From NCBI GenBank assembly GCA_025359905.1, contig JANYDF010000111.1, forward strand, positions 1 to 32,051: DNA of 32,051 nt. The letters are read 5' to 3'. The translations under genes were made by a program, and so were the position numbers. This DNA comes from Rhodospirillales bacterium (GTDB taxonomy: Bacteria; Pseudomonadota; Alphaproteobacteria; Acetobacterales; Acetobacteraceae). Shown in pieces: positions 17,285 to 24,550 of this stretch (positions are counted from its first letter, which is position 1; each line of letters begins with the position of its first letter). The notes below the pieces were generated by a model. It did not search any database and was not told the DNA's origin. It was given only the letters and a program-made list of their open reading frames with translations.

Positions 17285-18019
17285 ATGCTGACGAAAAAGC
17301 AGCATGAGCTGCTAGTGTTTATCGATAAGCATTTGAAAGCGACCGGCTTTTCCCCAAGCTTCGAGGAGATGAAGGAGGCGCTGCAGCTCAAGTCCAAGTC
17401 CGGCATTCACCGGTTGATCTCAGCCCTGGAAGAACGCGGATTTCTGCGCCGCCGCCACCATCGCGCCCGTGCGCTGGAAGTGATGCGTCTGCCGGATGAT
17501 CTGTCGCCGCGCATGCAGGTGCCGGAACCAGCCAACGAAGCCGAACCCGCCGCGCCTGCGGCGCATTTTTCGCCCAACGTCATTCGCGGCGACTTCACCG
17601 CCCGCCTATCCGGCGTGCGTTCGGCGGCCGAGGCGGGCGCAATCCAGTTGCCGCTGTATGGGCGCATCGCCGCCGGACAGCCGATCGAAGCGTTGCGCGA
17701 CGGCGGCGGCCATATCGAAGTGCCGATGGCGATGCTCGGCAACGGCGAGCACTACGCTCTGGAAGTCGCGGGCGACTCGATGATCGATGCCGGCATTCTG
17801 GACGGCGACACGGTGATCATCCGGCGCGGCGAAACGGCCGAGAATGGCCAGATTGTCGTGGCACTGGTGGACGATAACGAGGTGACGCTGAAGCGATTGC
17901 GGCGGCGCGGCAACTCCATCGCGCTTGAGCCGGCCAACAGCCGCTACGAAACCCGCATCCTGCCGCCCGATAAGGTGAAAGTTCAGGGCCGGTTGATCGC
18001 GCTGCTGCGGCGTTACTGA
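17285..18019 (+). CDS. lexA: SOS response transcriptional repressor LexA
   Basis: A 244-residue repressor. It begins [17 protein letters not shown] and has the winged-helix DNA-reading segment [15 protein letters not shown] (26-40) of alphaproteobacterial LexA. A linker (about 71-120) leads to the self-cleaving peptidase domain: cleavage bond Ala130-Gly131 in GRIAAGQP, nucleophile Ser165 in GDSMIDAG, and Lys203 in VTLKRL. The frame is open far upstream (to 16784), but ATG 17285 matches the family start and has GGAG at 17272-17275; an in-frame ATG at 17276 would add three residues. An SOS box covers the promoter. The 3' end overlaps the convergent comEC gene by seven bases. Confidence 0.95.
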   Translation: MLTKKQHELLVFIDKHLKATGFSPSFEEMKEALQLKSKSGIHRLISALEERGFLRRRHHRARALEVMRLPDDLSPRMQVPEPANEAEPAAPAAHFSPNVIRGDFTARLSGVRSAAEAGAIQLPLYGRIAAGQPIEALRDGGGHIEVPMAMLGNGEHYALEVAGDSMIDAGILDGDTVIIRRGETAENGQIVVALVDDNEVTLKRLRRRGNSIALEPANSRYETRILPPDKVKVQGRLIALLRRY

Positions 18020-20112
18020 GCGGCGGGCACTTCGCCCGGGGGCGGCGGCACCCAGGGCCGCCGGCCGCGCACATCGCGGTCGGCCAGCACCCGCACTCCT
18101 TCCCGTCCCAGCCAGATCGCCTGCGCGCCGTCACGCCAGACGGTGAAGCGGTCGACGATCCATGGGTCGGACTCGGGGCAGCGCAGCCGCACCGGCTCCT
18201 GCGCGATCAAGATATCGGCGTCACACACCGCCACCGGCGGATCGGAGTCGAGTAACAAGGCCGCCACTGGCCCGTCCGGCACCACCTGCAAGCGGCAAAA
18301 CACCTCATTGCAGGACAGCCCGCCCTCCGGCCGATCCGGCAGCGCCCGCGCCGCGCCGTTGCCCCACATCTGGGTCCAGGCATCCTGCGTGAAGCCGGAA
18401 AAGCTGGCGCGCGTATGCAAATACATGGTGGCGTTGGCGTGCACCGCCAGCAGCGCGCCATCGGCGGCCAGCAGCACGTCCGGCGGGCGGATCAATGCGG
18501 GAGAGGCCAGACCCAGCAACAGCACCGGCAGCCCGGCCAGCCGCAACCGCGTGCGCCATAGCCCGAGCCACGCCATGCCGAGCGCCACAAGCCCCAGCCC
18601 CCATGGCGGCATATGCGGCACCGCGACGGTGGCCGACGGCAAAGCGGATACGCTATGGCCAATCCACAGCACCGCCGCCACGCCCCAGCCCATCGGCACG
18701 AGCGCCAGCGCCTCCAGATGCACCGGCATCAATGCCAATGAAATCAGCCCGGCGGGCATGATCCACAGCGCGGTCAGCGGCACGGCGGCCACGTTCGCCA
18801 GCACGTTGTACAGCTGGATTTGCCCAAAATGGTAGGCGGCAAACGGGGCGGAGGCGGTGCCGGCCAACGCACTGGTCAACGCCAGGGCGACAATGTGGCT
18901 TTGCAGCCGCTGCCGCCAGGAACCCTGCCCGTGCAGCCGCCGCAGCGCCGGGCGCAGCGCGTCGTAGCCGCAGATCAGCGCCAGCACGGCGGAAAAGCTC
19001 ATCTGGAAACTGACGCCGAGCGCCTGCTCCGGCGCGATCATCAGCAGAGCCGCCATTGCCAGCGCCAGCCCGCGCAGGCTGAGCGCGCGGCGGCCCACCA
19101 CCACGCCAAGCGTCACCAGACATGCCATCGCGAAGCTGCGCATAATCGGCACATGTGCGCCGGTCAGCAGCAAGTAGCTGCCACCCGCCAATAGCGCCGC
19201 GACAGCGGCCATCGCCTTGGCGGGCCAGTGCAACGCGGCACGCTCCCAGGCTGCCAAAGTCATGCGGGCCAGACCAAAAAACAGCCCCATGACGATGCCG
19301 ATATGCAGCCCGGCAATGGCCAGCAGATGCGCCAGCCCAGAGTCACGGAACGCCGCGCGGTCGGCTTCCGGGATCGCGGCGGTGCCGCCGGTCAGTAGCG
19401 TGGCGCAGATCGCCCCCTCGGCGTCCGGCAGCACGCCAGCCACGCGCGCCGCAATGGTCTCGCGCAACCCTTGCAGCACTTGCCCGGCACCGGACGGCGG
19501 CGCTTTGGCGAGCAGTTCGGCGGAACCAAGCGCATAGCCGTAAGCACCGATGCCATTGAAATAGGCGTCACGTTGCAAGTCCCAGCCACCCGGAAACGCT
19601 GGGGCGTTCGGACGCGCCAGCAACGCGCGCACCCGCAGCGTGTCGCCGGTGGCGACCTGCACCGGGTCTTCGGGCCGCAAGCGCAAGCGCACCCGGCGCG
19701 GTTCGGCGGCCGCGCCGTTCAACGACGGCAGTTCGAACGTGACCCGGCGCGACAGTGGCAAGACTTCGACCGCGCGCACCGTGCCGGACACCTGAACGGC
19801 CCGGCGCGGCACTGCCATCGGCGGCGGCGCCCGCGCGGTGGCGAGTTGCGCCGCGCTGAAGCCCAGTGCGAACGCGGCGGCGAGTAGGCTGACGGCGCGC
19901 AGGGCGAACCATTGCCGCAGAGCCAGCGCGAGCAGGGCCGCAGGCACGAAAGCCGCCGCCCCCAGCCAAAGCGGCGGTTCGTCGAGCAGGCCGAAATACC
20001 AGACATTGCCCGCCGCCATTGCCACCGGCAGCCACAACACGAAGCGGCCGCGCTCGGCGGCGATCCAATTGGCCAGCGTGGTCAGCGCGGCGGTCGCAGC
20101 CCCCGGCGGCAC
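18013..20112 (-). CDS. comEC: ComEC/Rec2 family protein
   Basis: A 699-residue inner-membrane protein of the ComEC family, which moves single-stranded DNA into the cytoplasm during natural transformation. Several N-terminal membrane segments come first, followed by an OB-like DUF4131 region (about 105-200). The Competence domain follows, with the diagnostic stretch [21 protein letters not shown] and many membrane helices. The last 150 or so residues occupy the place of the metallo-beta-lactamase-like domain, but I see no HxHxDH zinc motif, so this part is probably not a nuclease. The GTG start at 20112 lies four bases after the stop of the DUF350 gene and lacks an evident ribosome-binding site; translational re-initiation is likely. 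No other competence genes are present in the window. Confidence 0.88.
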   Translation of the reverse strand: MPPGAATAALTTLANWIAAERGRFVLWLPVAMAAGNVWYFGLLDEPPLWLGAAAFVPAALLALALRQWFALRAVSLLAAAFALGFSAAQLATARAPPPMAVPRRAVQVSGTVRAVEVLPLSRRVTFELPSLNGAAAEPRRVRLRLRPEDPVQVATGDTLRVRALLARPNAPAFPGGWDLQRDAYFNGIGAYGYALGSAELLAKAPPSGAGQVLQGLRETIAARVAGVLPDAEGAICATLLTGGTAAIPEADRAAFRDSGLAHLLAIAGLHIGIVMGLFFGLARMTLAAWERAALHWPAKAMAAVAALLAGGSYLLLTGAHVPIMRSFAMACLVTLGVVVGRRALSLRGLALAMAALLMIAPEQALGVSFQMSFSAVLALICGYDALRPALRRLHGQGSWRQRLQSHIVALALTSALAGTASAPFAAYHFGQIQLYNVLANVAAVPLTALWIMPAGLISLALMPVHLEALALVPMGWGVAAVLWIGHSVSALPSATVAVPHMPPWGLGLVALGMAWLGLWRTRLRLAGLPVLLLGLASPALIRPPDVLLAADGALLAVHANATMYLHTRASFSGFTQDAWTQMWGNGAARALPDRPEGGLSCNEVFCRLQVVPDGPVAALLLDSDPPVAVCDADILIAQEPVRLRCPESDPWIVDRFTVWRDGAQAIWLGREGVRVLADRDVRGRRPWVPPPPGEVPAAQ

Positions 20113-20116
20113 CGGC

Positions 20117-20512
20117 TCAGCTAAGGCAGGCGGCGTTGAGCAGCCCGATAATCAGCGACGCCGCGGCCATCACCGTTGCCTCGGCCATGTCGCCGCGCGC
20201 CAGCGCTGCGCCCACATCGCGGCGCAGCAACCGCATGGCCGCACAGGTGGCGAATTGCAGCACGCCGGAAATGACCGCCCACACCACCATGTCGGCAAAA
20301 CCCGCCGCGTGGAATATCGCCGAAGCCAGCGGCAGGGCAAAACCGCCCGCCCCGCCGGCGACGCTGAGCGCTGCTGCGGTGTTGCCCTCGCGGATCAACT
20401 GCCATTCTGGGATCCGCAAGAACCAGGTCTGCACCACCAGAAAGATCGCCAGCAGCGTCAGGCTGCCGGCAAAATAACCCAGGAAAGCGGGCAGGTTTTC
20501 CAGGCTGGTCAT
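20117..20512 (-). CDS. DUF350 (UPF0719, YjfL-like) inner membrane protein
   Basis: A 131-residue protein with four hydrophobic segments (about residues 8-32, 46-68, 70-96 and 106-130), matching the small four-helix DUF350 family to which E. coli YjfL belongs. The frame is open far upstream inside the preceding gene, but the ATG at 20512 overlaps that gene's stop as ATGA and gives family length. DUF350 genes commonly sit beside glutathionylspermidine synthase-like genes, exactly as here. The function is unknown. An envelope role alongside the ATP-grasp protein is an inference from context. Confidence 0.82.
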   Translation of the reverse strand: MTSLENLPAFLGYFAGSLTLLAIFLVVQTWFLRIPEWQLIREGNTAAALSVAGGAGGFALPLASAIFHAAGFADMVVWAVISGVLQFATCAAMRLLRRDVGAALARGDMAEATVMAAASLIIGLLNAACLS

Positions 20513-21636
20513 CGCGCTGACTCCAATGCCGCAGGAGCGAAACAATGCGGCACGAAACGGCTGCTGTCGCGGGTGATCGGCGTGTCGTCTTCGCGAATCC
20601 CCAGCCCGCAGGCCCGTCCGGCCACCACCCAACTGCCCAGCACCGGATAGCGCCCGCCGGCGCAGGGAAGTTCGGCCCATTGCTGATACACAAAGCCGCT
20701 CTCGCCATACGGGCCATCGGTGCTGTAGCCGGGGGCGGTCATGTTCGCACCTTCCCGCCCCCATAGCGGTTTGGCGATTTCCGGACCGCCGGTACGCCCC
20801 GGTTCGCGGAATGCGGGTAGCAAATTGGGATGGCCGGGAAATAGCTCCCACAGCAGCGCCAGCAGCCCCTTGCTGGACAGCAGCAGCCGCCATGGCGGTT
20901 CCAGCCAGCGCACATCCGCGCCCCCAATATGCTGGCCGAACGGGTCGCTGAGCATGAATTCCCACGGATACAGCTTGAAGCAGGCGCGGATCGGCCGGCT
21001 GGCGAGGTCGACGAAATCGCGCCCGTCCCAGCCGATGCTGCCCACCGGCAAGAACGGCGCCTGTTTGCCCGCCTGCATCGCAGTGTCCCGCAGATAGTCG
21101 ACGGTGCCGCGATCTTCCTCGCTGCCGTCCATGCAGGCGAAATGCACCGTCGGCGGCAACTTCAGCCCGCGCCATGCGGCGATCGGGGTCTCGTGGATCG
21201 AATTGAATTGGTCTTGGCCGGGCATCGCACAGGTCAGCCACTCCCACTGCACCACGGCGGCCTCGAACAGCGCGGTTGGCGTATCGGCGTTGTATTCCAG
21301 CAGCTTGGGCGCGCCGCTGCCGTCCCAGCGCAGATCCATGCGGCCATACAGACTGGGGTCTTGCCGCTCCCAGCTTTGCACCACCAGCGGCCAAACCTCG
21401 GCCGGGATGCCAAGCGTTTCGTGCCGCGTCCAGCGCACCGCGTGTTCGGCGGCAGCGAGGCAGAGTCGCTGCAATTCGCCGGTGGCGTCGTCAAGCGTGT
21501 CGATTTCGCCGCCGTCGAACCGCCAATAGGCGGTTTCGTCCCAATACGGCTCACCGGCGATTTCGGCGAAGGCGAAGCCCAGGCGCTGCGCCCGCTCCCG
21601 CCAATCGGCGCGCGGCGCAATGCGGATGCGGCGCAT
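20509..21636 (-). CDS. Glutathionylspermidine synthase family protein (YgiC/YjfC-like)
   Basis: A 375-residue ATP-grasp protein corresponding to the synthetase half of glutathionylspermidine synthase. It has the length of E. coli YgiC/YjfC and lacks the N-terminal amidase domain of bifunctional Gsp. YGRMDLRWDG (97-106) and LLEYNADTPT (112-121) are conserved family segments, and the C-terminal PVLGSWVVAGRACGLGIRED stretch is typical. The true product of the short form is not established; a peptide-amine ligase reaction is probable. The start at 21636 follows the upstream small gene by a TGATG overlap. The stop overlaps the DUF350 gene as ATGA, so all three genes are coupled. Confidence 0.88.
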   Translation of the reverse strand: MRRIRIAPRADWRERAQRLGFAFAEIAGEPYWDETAYWRFDGGEIDTLDDATGELQRLCLAAAEHAVRWTRHETLGIPAEVWPLVVQSWERQDPSLYGRMDLRWDGSGAPKLLEYNADTPTALFEAAVVQWEWLTCAMPGQDQFNSIHETPIAAWRGLKLPPTVHFACMDGSEEDRGTVDYLRDTAMQAGKQAPFLPVGSIGWDGRDFVDLASRPIRACFKLYPWEFMLSDPFGQHIGGADVRWLEPPWRLLLSSKGLLALLWELFPGHPNLLPAFREPGRTGGPEIAKPLWGREGANMTAPGYSTDGPYGESGFVYQQWAELPCAGGRYPVLGSWVVAGRACGLGIREDDTPITRDSSRFVPHCFAPAALESAR

Positions 21637-21932
21637 CAGCCGTGAAAGCCGCCGAAATGCAGCCCGGACCAGCCAAAGCCGCCGCGCATCACCGATCGCC
21701 AGCCGGACGTTGAGGTGCTGCTGGTGGAAGCCGCGCCCGCCGTTCTGCCCCACCAGCCGCCGCCGTGACCGGAATAGCCGGTGCTGCTGGCGCCACAAAT
21801 CGCGTTGGCGTTCGGGTCGCCCTGCGCCCGCGCCGACCGGCAAGCAGGGCCGCCGTTACTCGTGAGTTGCACGCCGGTCGCCAGTGCGCCGCCCCCCATC
21901 AGCACCAGGGCAATTTGGGCCGCCACGCGCAT
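21636..21932 (-). CDS. Small secreted Gly/Ser-rich protein (possible YgiB/YjfM-like, DUF1190)
   Basis: A 98-residue protein with an N-terminal hydrophobic segment (about 4-20) that looks like a signal or anchor. Two cysteines follow (31 and 46), then Gly/Ser/Thr-rich low-complexity sequence (about 50-79) and a C-terminal VMRGGFGWSG (81-90). The RGGFGxS ending recalls E. coli YgiB/YjfM, whose genes adjoin ygiC/yjfC. The present protein is less than half their length, so the assignment rests mainly on position and this short motif. The frame extends upstream to 22103, but ATG 21932 starts directly at the hydrophobic segment and has GGGGGTG upstream. It is the first gene of the cassette and is coupled to the next by TGATG. 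Confidence 0.65.
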   Translation of the reverse strand: MRVAAQIALVLMGGGALATGVQLTSNGGPACRSARAQGDPNANAICGASSTGYSGHGGGWWGRTAGAASTSSTSTSGWRSVMRGGFGWSGLHFGGFHG

Positions 21933-22026
21933 GTCACCCCCATTGCGACGCCGGGAGGAAAGCACAGGCCGCCGCACAGCGCGAGCCTGTCGCGCACGCT
22001 TGCGGTTTGCGCTACATCCCCGCGCC

Positions 22027-23424
22027 ATGACCGTCCGCACCCGCTTCGCCCCCAGCCCGACCGGTATGTTGCATATCGGCGGCGCCCGCACTGCCTTGTT
22101 CAACTACTTGTTCGCCCGCCACCACGGTGGCGAATTCGTGCTGCGGATCGAGGACACCGACCGTGAACGCAGCACCGATGCCGCGACGCAGGTGATTCTG
22201 GACGGGCTGGACTGGCTCGGCCTGAACCCGGACCAGCCGCCGGTGTTCCAAACCTCCCGCCAGGCACGGCATGCCGAAGTGGCGTGGCAGATGGTGGCGC
22301 AGGGCCGCGCCTATCTGGCGTACGACAGCGCCGACGAACTGAAGCAAATGCGCGAGCAGGCGACAGCCGAGGGCCGGTCCGGCCGCTACGACGGTCGCTG
22401 GCGCGACCGGGATCCCGCCGACGCGCCGCCGGGCGTGGCCCCGGCCATCCGGCTGAAAGCGCCGCGCGACGGCGAGACGGTGGTGCACGATCTGGTGCAG
22501 GGCGAGGTTCGCGTCGGCAACGCCGAACTGGACGATATGATCATCCTGCGCAGCGACGGGATGCCGACTTATTTGCACGCAGTGGTCGTGGACGACCACG
22601 ACATGGCCATCACCCATGTGATTCGCGGCGATGACCATCTGACCAACACGTTTCGCCAATTGCAGGTCTACCATGCAATGGGCTGGGAGCCGCCGCAGTT
22701 CGCGCATATCCCGCTGATCCACGGCGCCGATGGGGCCAAACTGTCCAAACGGCATGGCGCGGTCAGCGTTTTGGAATTCCGCGAGCAAGGCTTCTTGCCC
22801 GAGGCGCTGTGCAATTACCTGCTGCGGCTCGGCTGGGGCCATGGCGACACCGAGATCGTGCCGCGCGATGAGGCCATTAAGCTGTTCGATCTGGACGGCG
22901 TCGGGCGCGGCGCCTCGCGGATGGATTACGCCAAGCTGACCCACGTCAACGGCGTCTATATGCGTGGGGCAGACGATGCGCGTTTGGCGGCGGAAATTCT
23001 GCGCCGCTTGCAGGGCCAGCCGCATCTGGCCATCGGCGCTGACTCGGCGGCCCGGGTACAGGCGCTGCTGCCGCATCTGAAGGAACGCGCCAAAACATTG
23101 GTGGAACTGGCCGGAATGGCGCGCTTTCTGGTGCATCCGCTGCCGCTGGCGATGGAACCGAAAGCGGCCGCGCAGCTAACGGACGAGGCCAAGGCGATGC
23201 TGGCCAGTCTGGCGGAGGCGTTTGCCACGGCGGAATTCAGCCTGCCCGGCATCGACGCCACGCTGCGTGCGTTTGCCGACGCCACCGGGCGCAAACTGGG
23301 TCAAGTGGCGCAGCCGCTGCGCGCCGCGCTGACCGGCAGCACCACCAGCCCGCCGATCGATGCGACGATACTGGCGTTGGGACGCGATGAAACCTTGGCG
23401 CGGATGCTGGCGGCAGCGCGCTAA
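22027..23424 (+). CDS. gltX: Glutamate--tRNA ligase
   Basis: A 465-residue class I aminoacyl-tRNA synthetase that charges tRNA-Glu. FAPSPTGMLHIGGARTALFN (7-26) carries the HIGH-type motif HIGG (16-19), and KLSKRHG (238-244) is the KMSKS-type loop. RIEDTDRERS (40-49) is also diagnostic. The length fits bacterial GltX. Many alphaproteobacteria carry two gltX copies; which of the two this is, and whether the enzyme also charges tRNA-Gln, cannot be settled from this window alone. The frame extends upstream to 21781, but ATG 22027 gives the family N-terminus. Only 94 bases separate it from the divergent cassette. Confidence 0.94.
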   Translation: MTVRTRFAPSPTGMLHIGGARTALFNYLFARHHGGEFVLRIEDTDRERSTDAATQVILDGLDWLGLNPDQPPVFQTSRQARHAEVAWQMVAQGRAYLAYDSADELKQMREQATAEGRSGRYDGRWRDRDPADAPPGVAPAIRLKAPRDGETVVHDLVQGEVRVGNAELDDMIILRSDGMPTYLHAVVVDDHDMAITHVIRGDDHLTNTFRQLQVYHAMGWEPPQFAHIPLIHGADGAKLSKRHGAVSVLEFREQGFLPEALCNYLLRLGWGHGDTEIVPRDEAIKLFDLDGVGRGASRMDYAKLTHVNGVYMRGADDARLAAEILRRLQGQPHLAIGADSAARVQALLPHLKERAKTLVELAGMARFLVHPLPLAMEPKAAAQLTDEAKAMLASLAEAFATAEFSLPGIDATLRAFADATGRKLGQVAQPLRAALTGSTTSPPIDATILALGRDETLARMLAAAR

Positions 23425-23437
23425 CGGCGCGCGGCGG

Positions 23438-23511
23438 TGGAGGTCCCGCCCGGAATCGAACCGGGATTCACGGATTTGCAGTCCGTTGCATCACCACTCT
23501 GCCACGGGACC
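23438..23511 (-). tRNA. tRNA-Cys (anticodon GCA)
   Basis: Read on the minus strand, 74 bases fold as a cloverleaf. The acceptor stem is GGTCCCG (23511-23505) with CGGGACC (23448-23442), the discriminator base is T, and the CCA is encoded at 23440-23438. The anticodon GCA lies at 23479-23477 inside the ACGGA / TCCGT stem, and the T-arm contains GGTTCGATTCC. It is convergent to gltX, with only 13 bases between them. Confidence 0.95.
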
Positions 23512-23526
23512 GTCACCAGCGGCGTG

Positions 23527-23556
23527 CTTATCCTGCGTTGCGCGGTGTGCGGTCAA
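23527..23556 (-). promoter_or_regulatory. Predicted promoter of tRNA-Cys
   Basis: On the minus strand TTGACC (23556-23551) and GATAAG (23532-23527) are 18 bases apart, with the -10 ending 15 bases before the mature tRNA 5' end. Position and -35 quality are good; the -10 is only fair. Confidence 0.5.
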
Positions 23557-23575
23557 GCCCACCCTGCCGGCGCAA

Positions 23576-23602
23576 GGCTTGGCGATAGCTGGCTTGGCGA
23601 TA
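23576..23602 (+). repeat. 12-bp tandem direct repeat upstream of the pcm-like gene
   Basis: GGCTTGGCGATA occurs at 23576-23587 and again at 23591-23602, a 15-base period. The second copy covers the predicted -35 element of the pcm-tolC promoter. It may be an operator for an unknown regulator, or a chance duplication. Confidence 0.5.
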
Positions 23603-23623
23603 TTGGGCGCGCGTCTCTATAAC
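23594..23623 (+). promoter_or_regulatory. Predicted promoter of the pcm-like gene and tolC
   Basis: TTGGCG (23594-23599) and TATAAC (23618-23623) lie 18 bases apart, about 50 bases before the ATG at 23674. The -10 is close to consensus in otherwise GC-rich DNA. Confidence 0.5.
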
Positions 23624-23673
23624 TCTGCTGAGCTTTGCTGCGCTGCACCGCACATCACTTTGGGAACCTGCCC

Positions 23674-24339
23674 ATGGACCGCCCCAGCCTGGATTTCGCC
23701 GCTGCCCGGATATTGATGGTCGACGGACAGATCCGCCCCAACAAGGTCTATGACTCGCGTGTTCTGGACGCCCTGCGCCATTTGCCGCGCGAGCAGTTCA
23801 TGCCCGAGGCGCAGGCGGCCTTGGCCTATGCCGATGTGCCGGTGCCGCTTGGCAATGGCCGTGTGTTGCTTGCGCCGATGGTGATCGCGCGGCTGGCGCA
23901 GGCGGCCGCCGTTCGCACCGGTGAGCGCGCCTTGGTGGTTGGCGCCGGGCCGGGCTACGGCGCGGCGCTGCTGGCCGCTTGTGGCGCGCATGTCACGGCG
24001 CTGGAAGACGATCCGGCGCTGCTGGCGCTGGCCCGCCGCGCTTTGAGCGGCAACGCCTTGGTAAAGCTGGTCGACGGGCCGCTGCCGCAAGGCTGGCCGG
24101 CCACCGCGCCATACGATCTGGTGCTGATCGAAGGTGCCGTCGACGAAGTGCCGGCAGCGATTGCCGCCCAGGTCCGCACGCCGACCGGCCGCTTGCTTGC
24201 TATCCGCAGCGGCGCTGGGCGCACCGGACAAGCCATTCTGGGCGAACCGTCCGTGGGCGGGCTGAGCTATCAGGCGTTGTTCGATTGCACCGCCAGCCTG
24301 CTGCCCGCACTGCAACGCGAGCCGGGGTTTGTTTTTTAA
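23674..24339 (+). CDS. Protein-L-isoaspartate O-methyltransferase family protein
   Basis: A 221-residue SAM-dependent methyltransferase of the PCMT family. Motif I is VVGAGPGYGAALL (88-100), and LPREQFMPE (37-45) and VPVPLGNGRVLLAP (55-68) follow the PCMT layout. In canonical Pcm the corresponding stretch is G-Q-x-I-S-x-P with a conserved active-site serine; here that position is Leu66, so repair of isoaspartyl residues is doubtful. The start at 23674 removes a 13-residue upstream extension and gives the family N-terminus. Proteins of this sub-type usually precede tolC in alphaproteobacteria, as here, which hints at a role linked to export or the envelope. That link is inference. Confidence 0.8.
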   Translation: MDRPSLDFAAARILMVDGQIRPNKVYDSRVLDALRHLPREQFMPEAQAALAYADVPVPLGNGRVLLAPMVIARLAQAAAVRTGERALVVGAGPGYGAALLAACGAHVTALEDDPALLALARRALSGNALVKLVDGPLPQGWPATAPYDLVLIEGAVDEVPAAIAAQVRTPTGRLLAIRSGAGRTGQAILGEPSVGGLSYQALFDCTASLLPALQREPGFVF

Positions 24340-24550
24340 CCTGCGCAACACAATTTCTTGTGGCCCCCTGTGGCGCCACGGCCAACCACAACCCTGGCCG
24401 AACGGGCGATGCCAAAGCGATGGCGCGTGCGGCGGGGCTGTGGCAGATGGTGCTACGCGTCAAGGCTTGCCAATCGTGCGGCCGGGGCGGCTTGCCATCT
24501 CCGGACGGACGCACACGGTGCGGACGTGACGTAACGTGAGGGTCGAAAAC
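24340..24550 (+). promoter_or_regulatory. tolC leader region
   Basis: This 211-base gap has no convincing gene. It contains the palindrome GTGGCGCCAC (24370-24379) flanked by TGGCC and GGCCA, which could form a hairpin after the pcm-like stop. GGCTTGCCA is present twice (24464-24472 and 24489-24497, 25 bases apart), and ACGT-rich sequence lies next to the ribosome-binding site (about 24525-24537). I cannot assign a sure promoter. Confidence 0.35.

Noticed and set aside
22012-23136. Open frame of 374 codons on the minus strand opposite gltX.
   Set aside because: Shadow of gltX, with no signal, domain or ribosome-binding support.
24329-24529. Possible 66-codon gene in the tolC leader.
   Set aside because: It overlaps the end of the pcm-like gene and has no ribosome-binding site or recognisable features. 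The region is better read as leader DNA.
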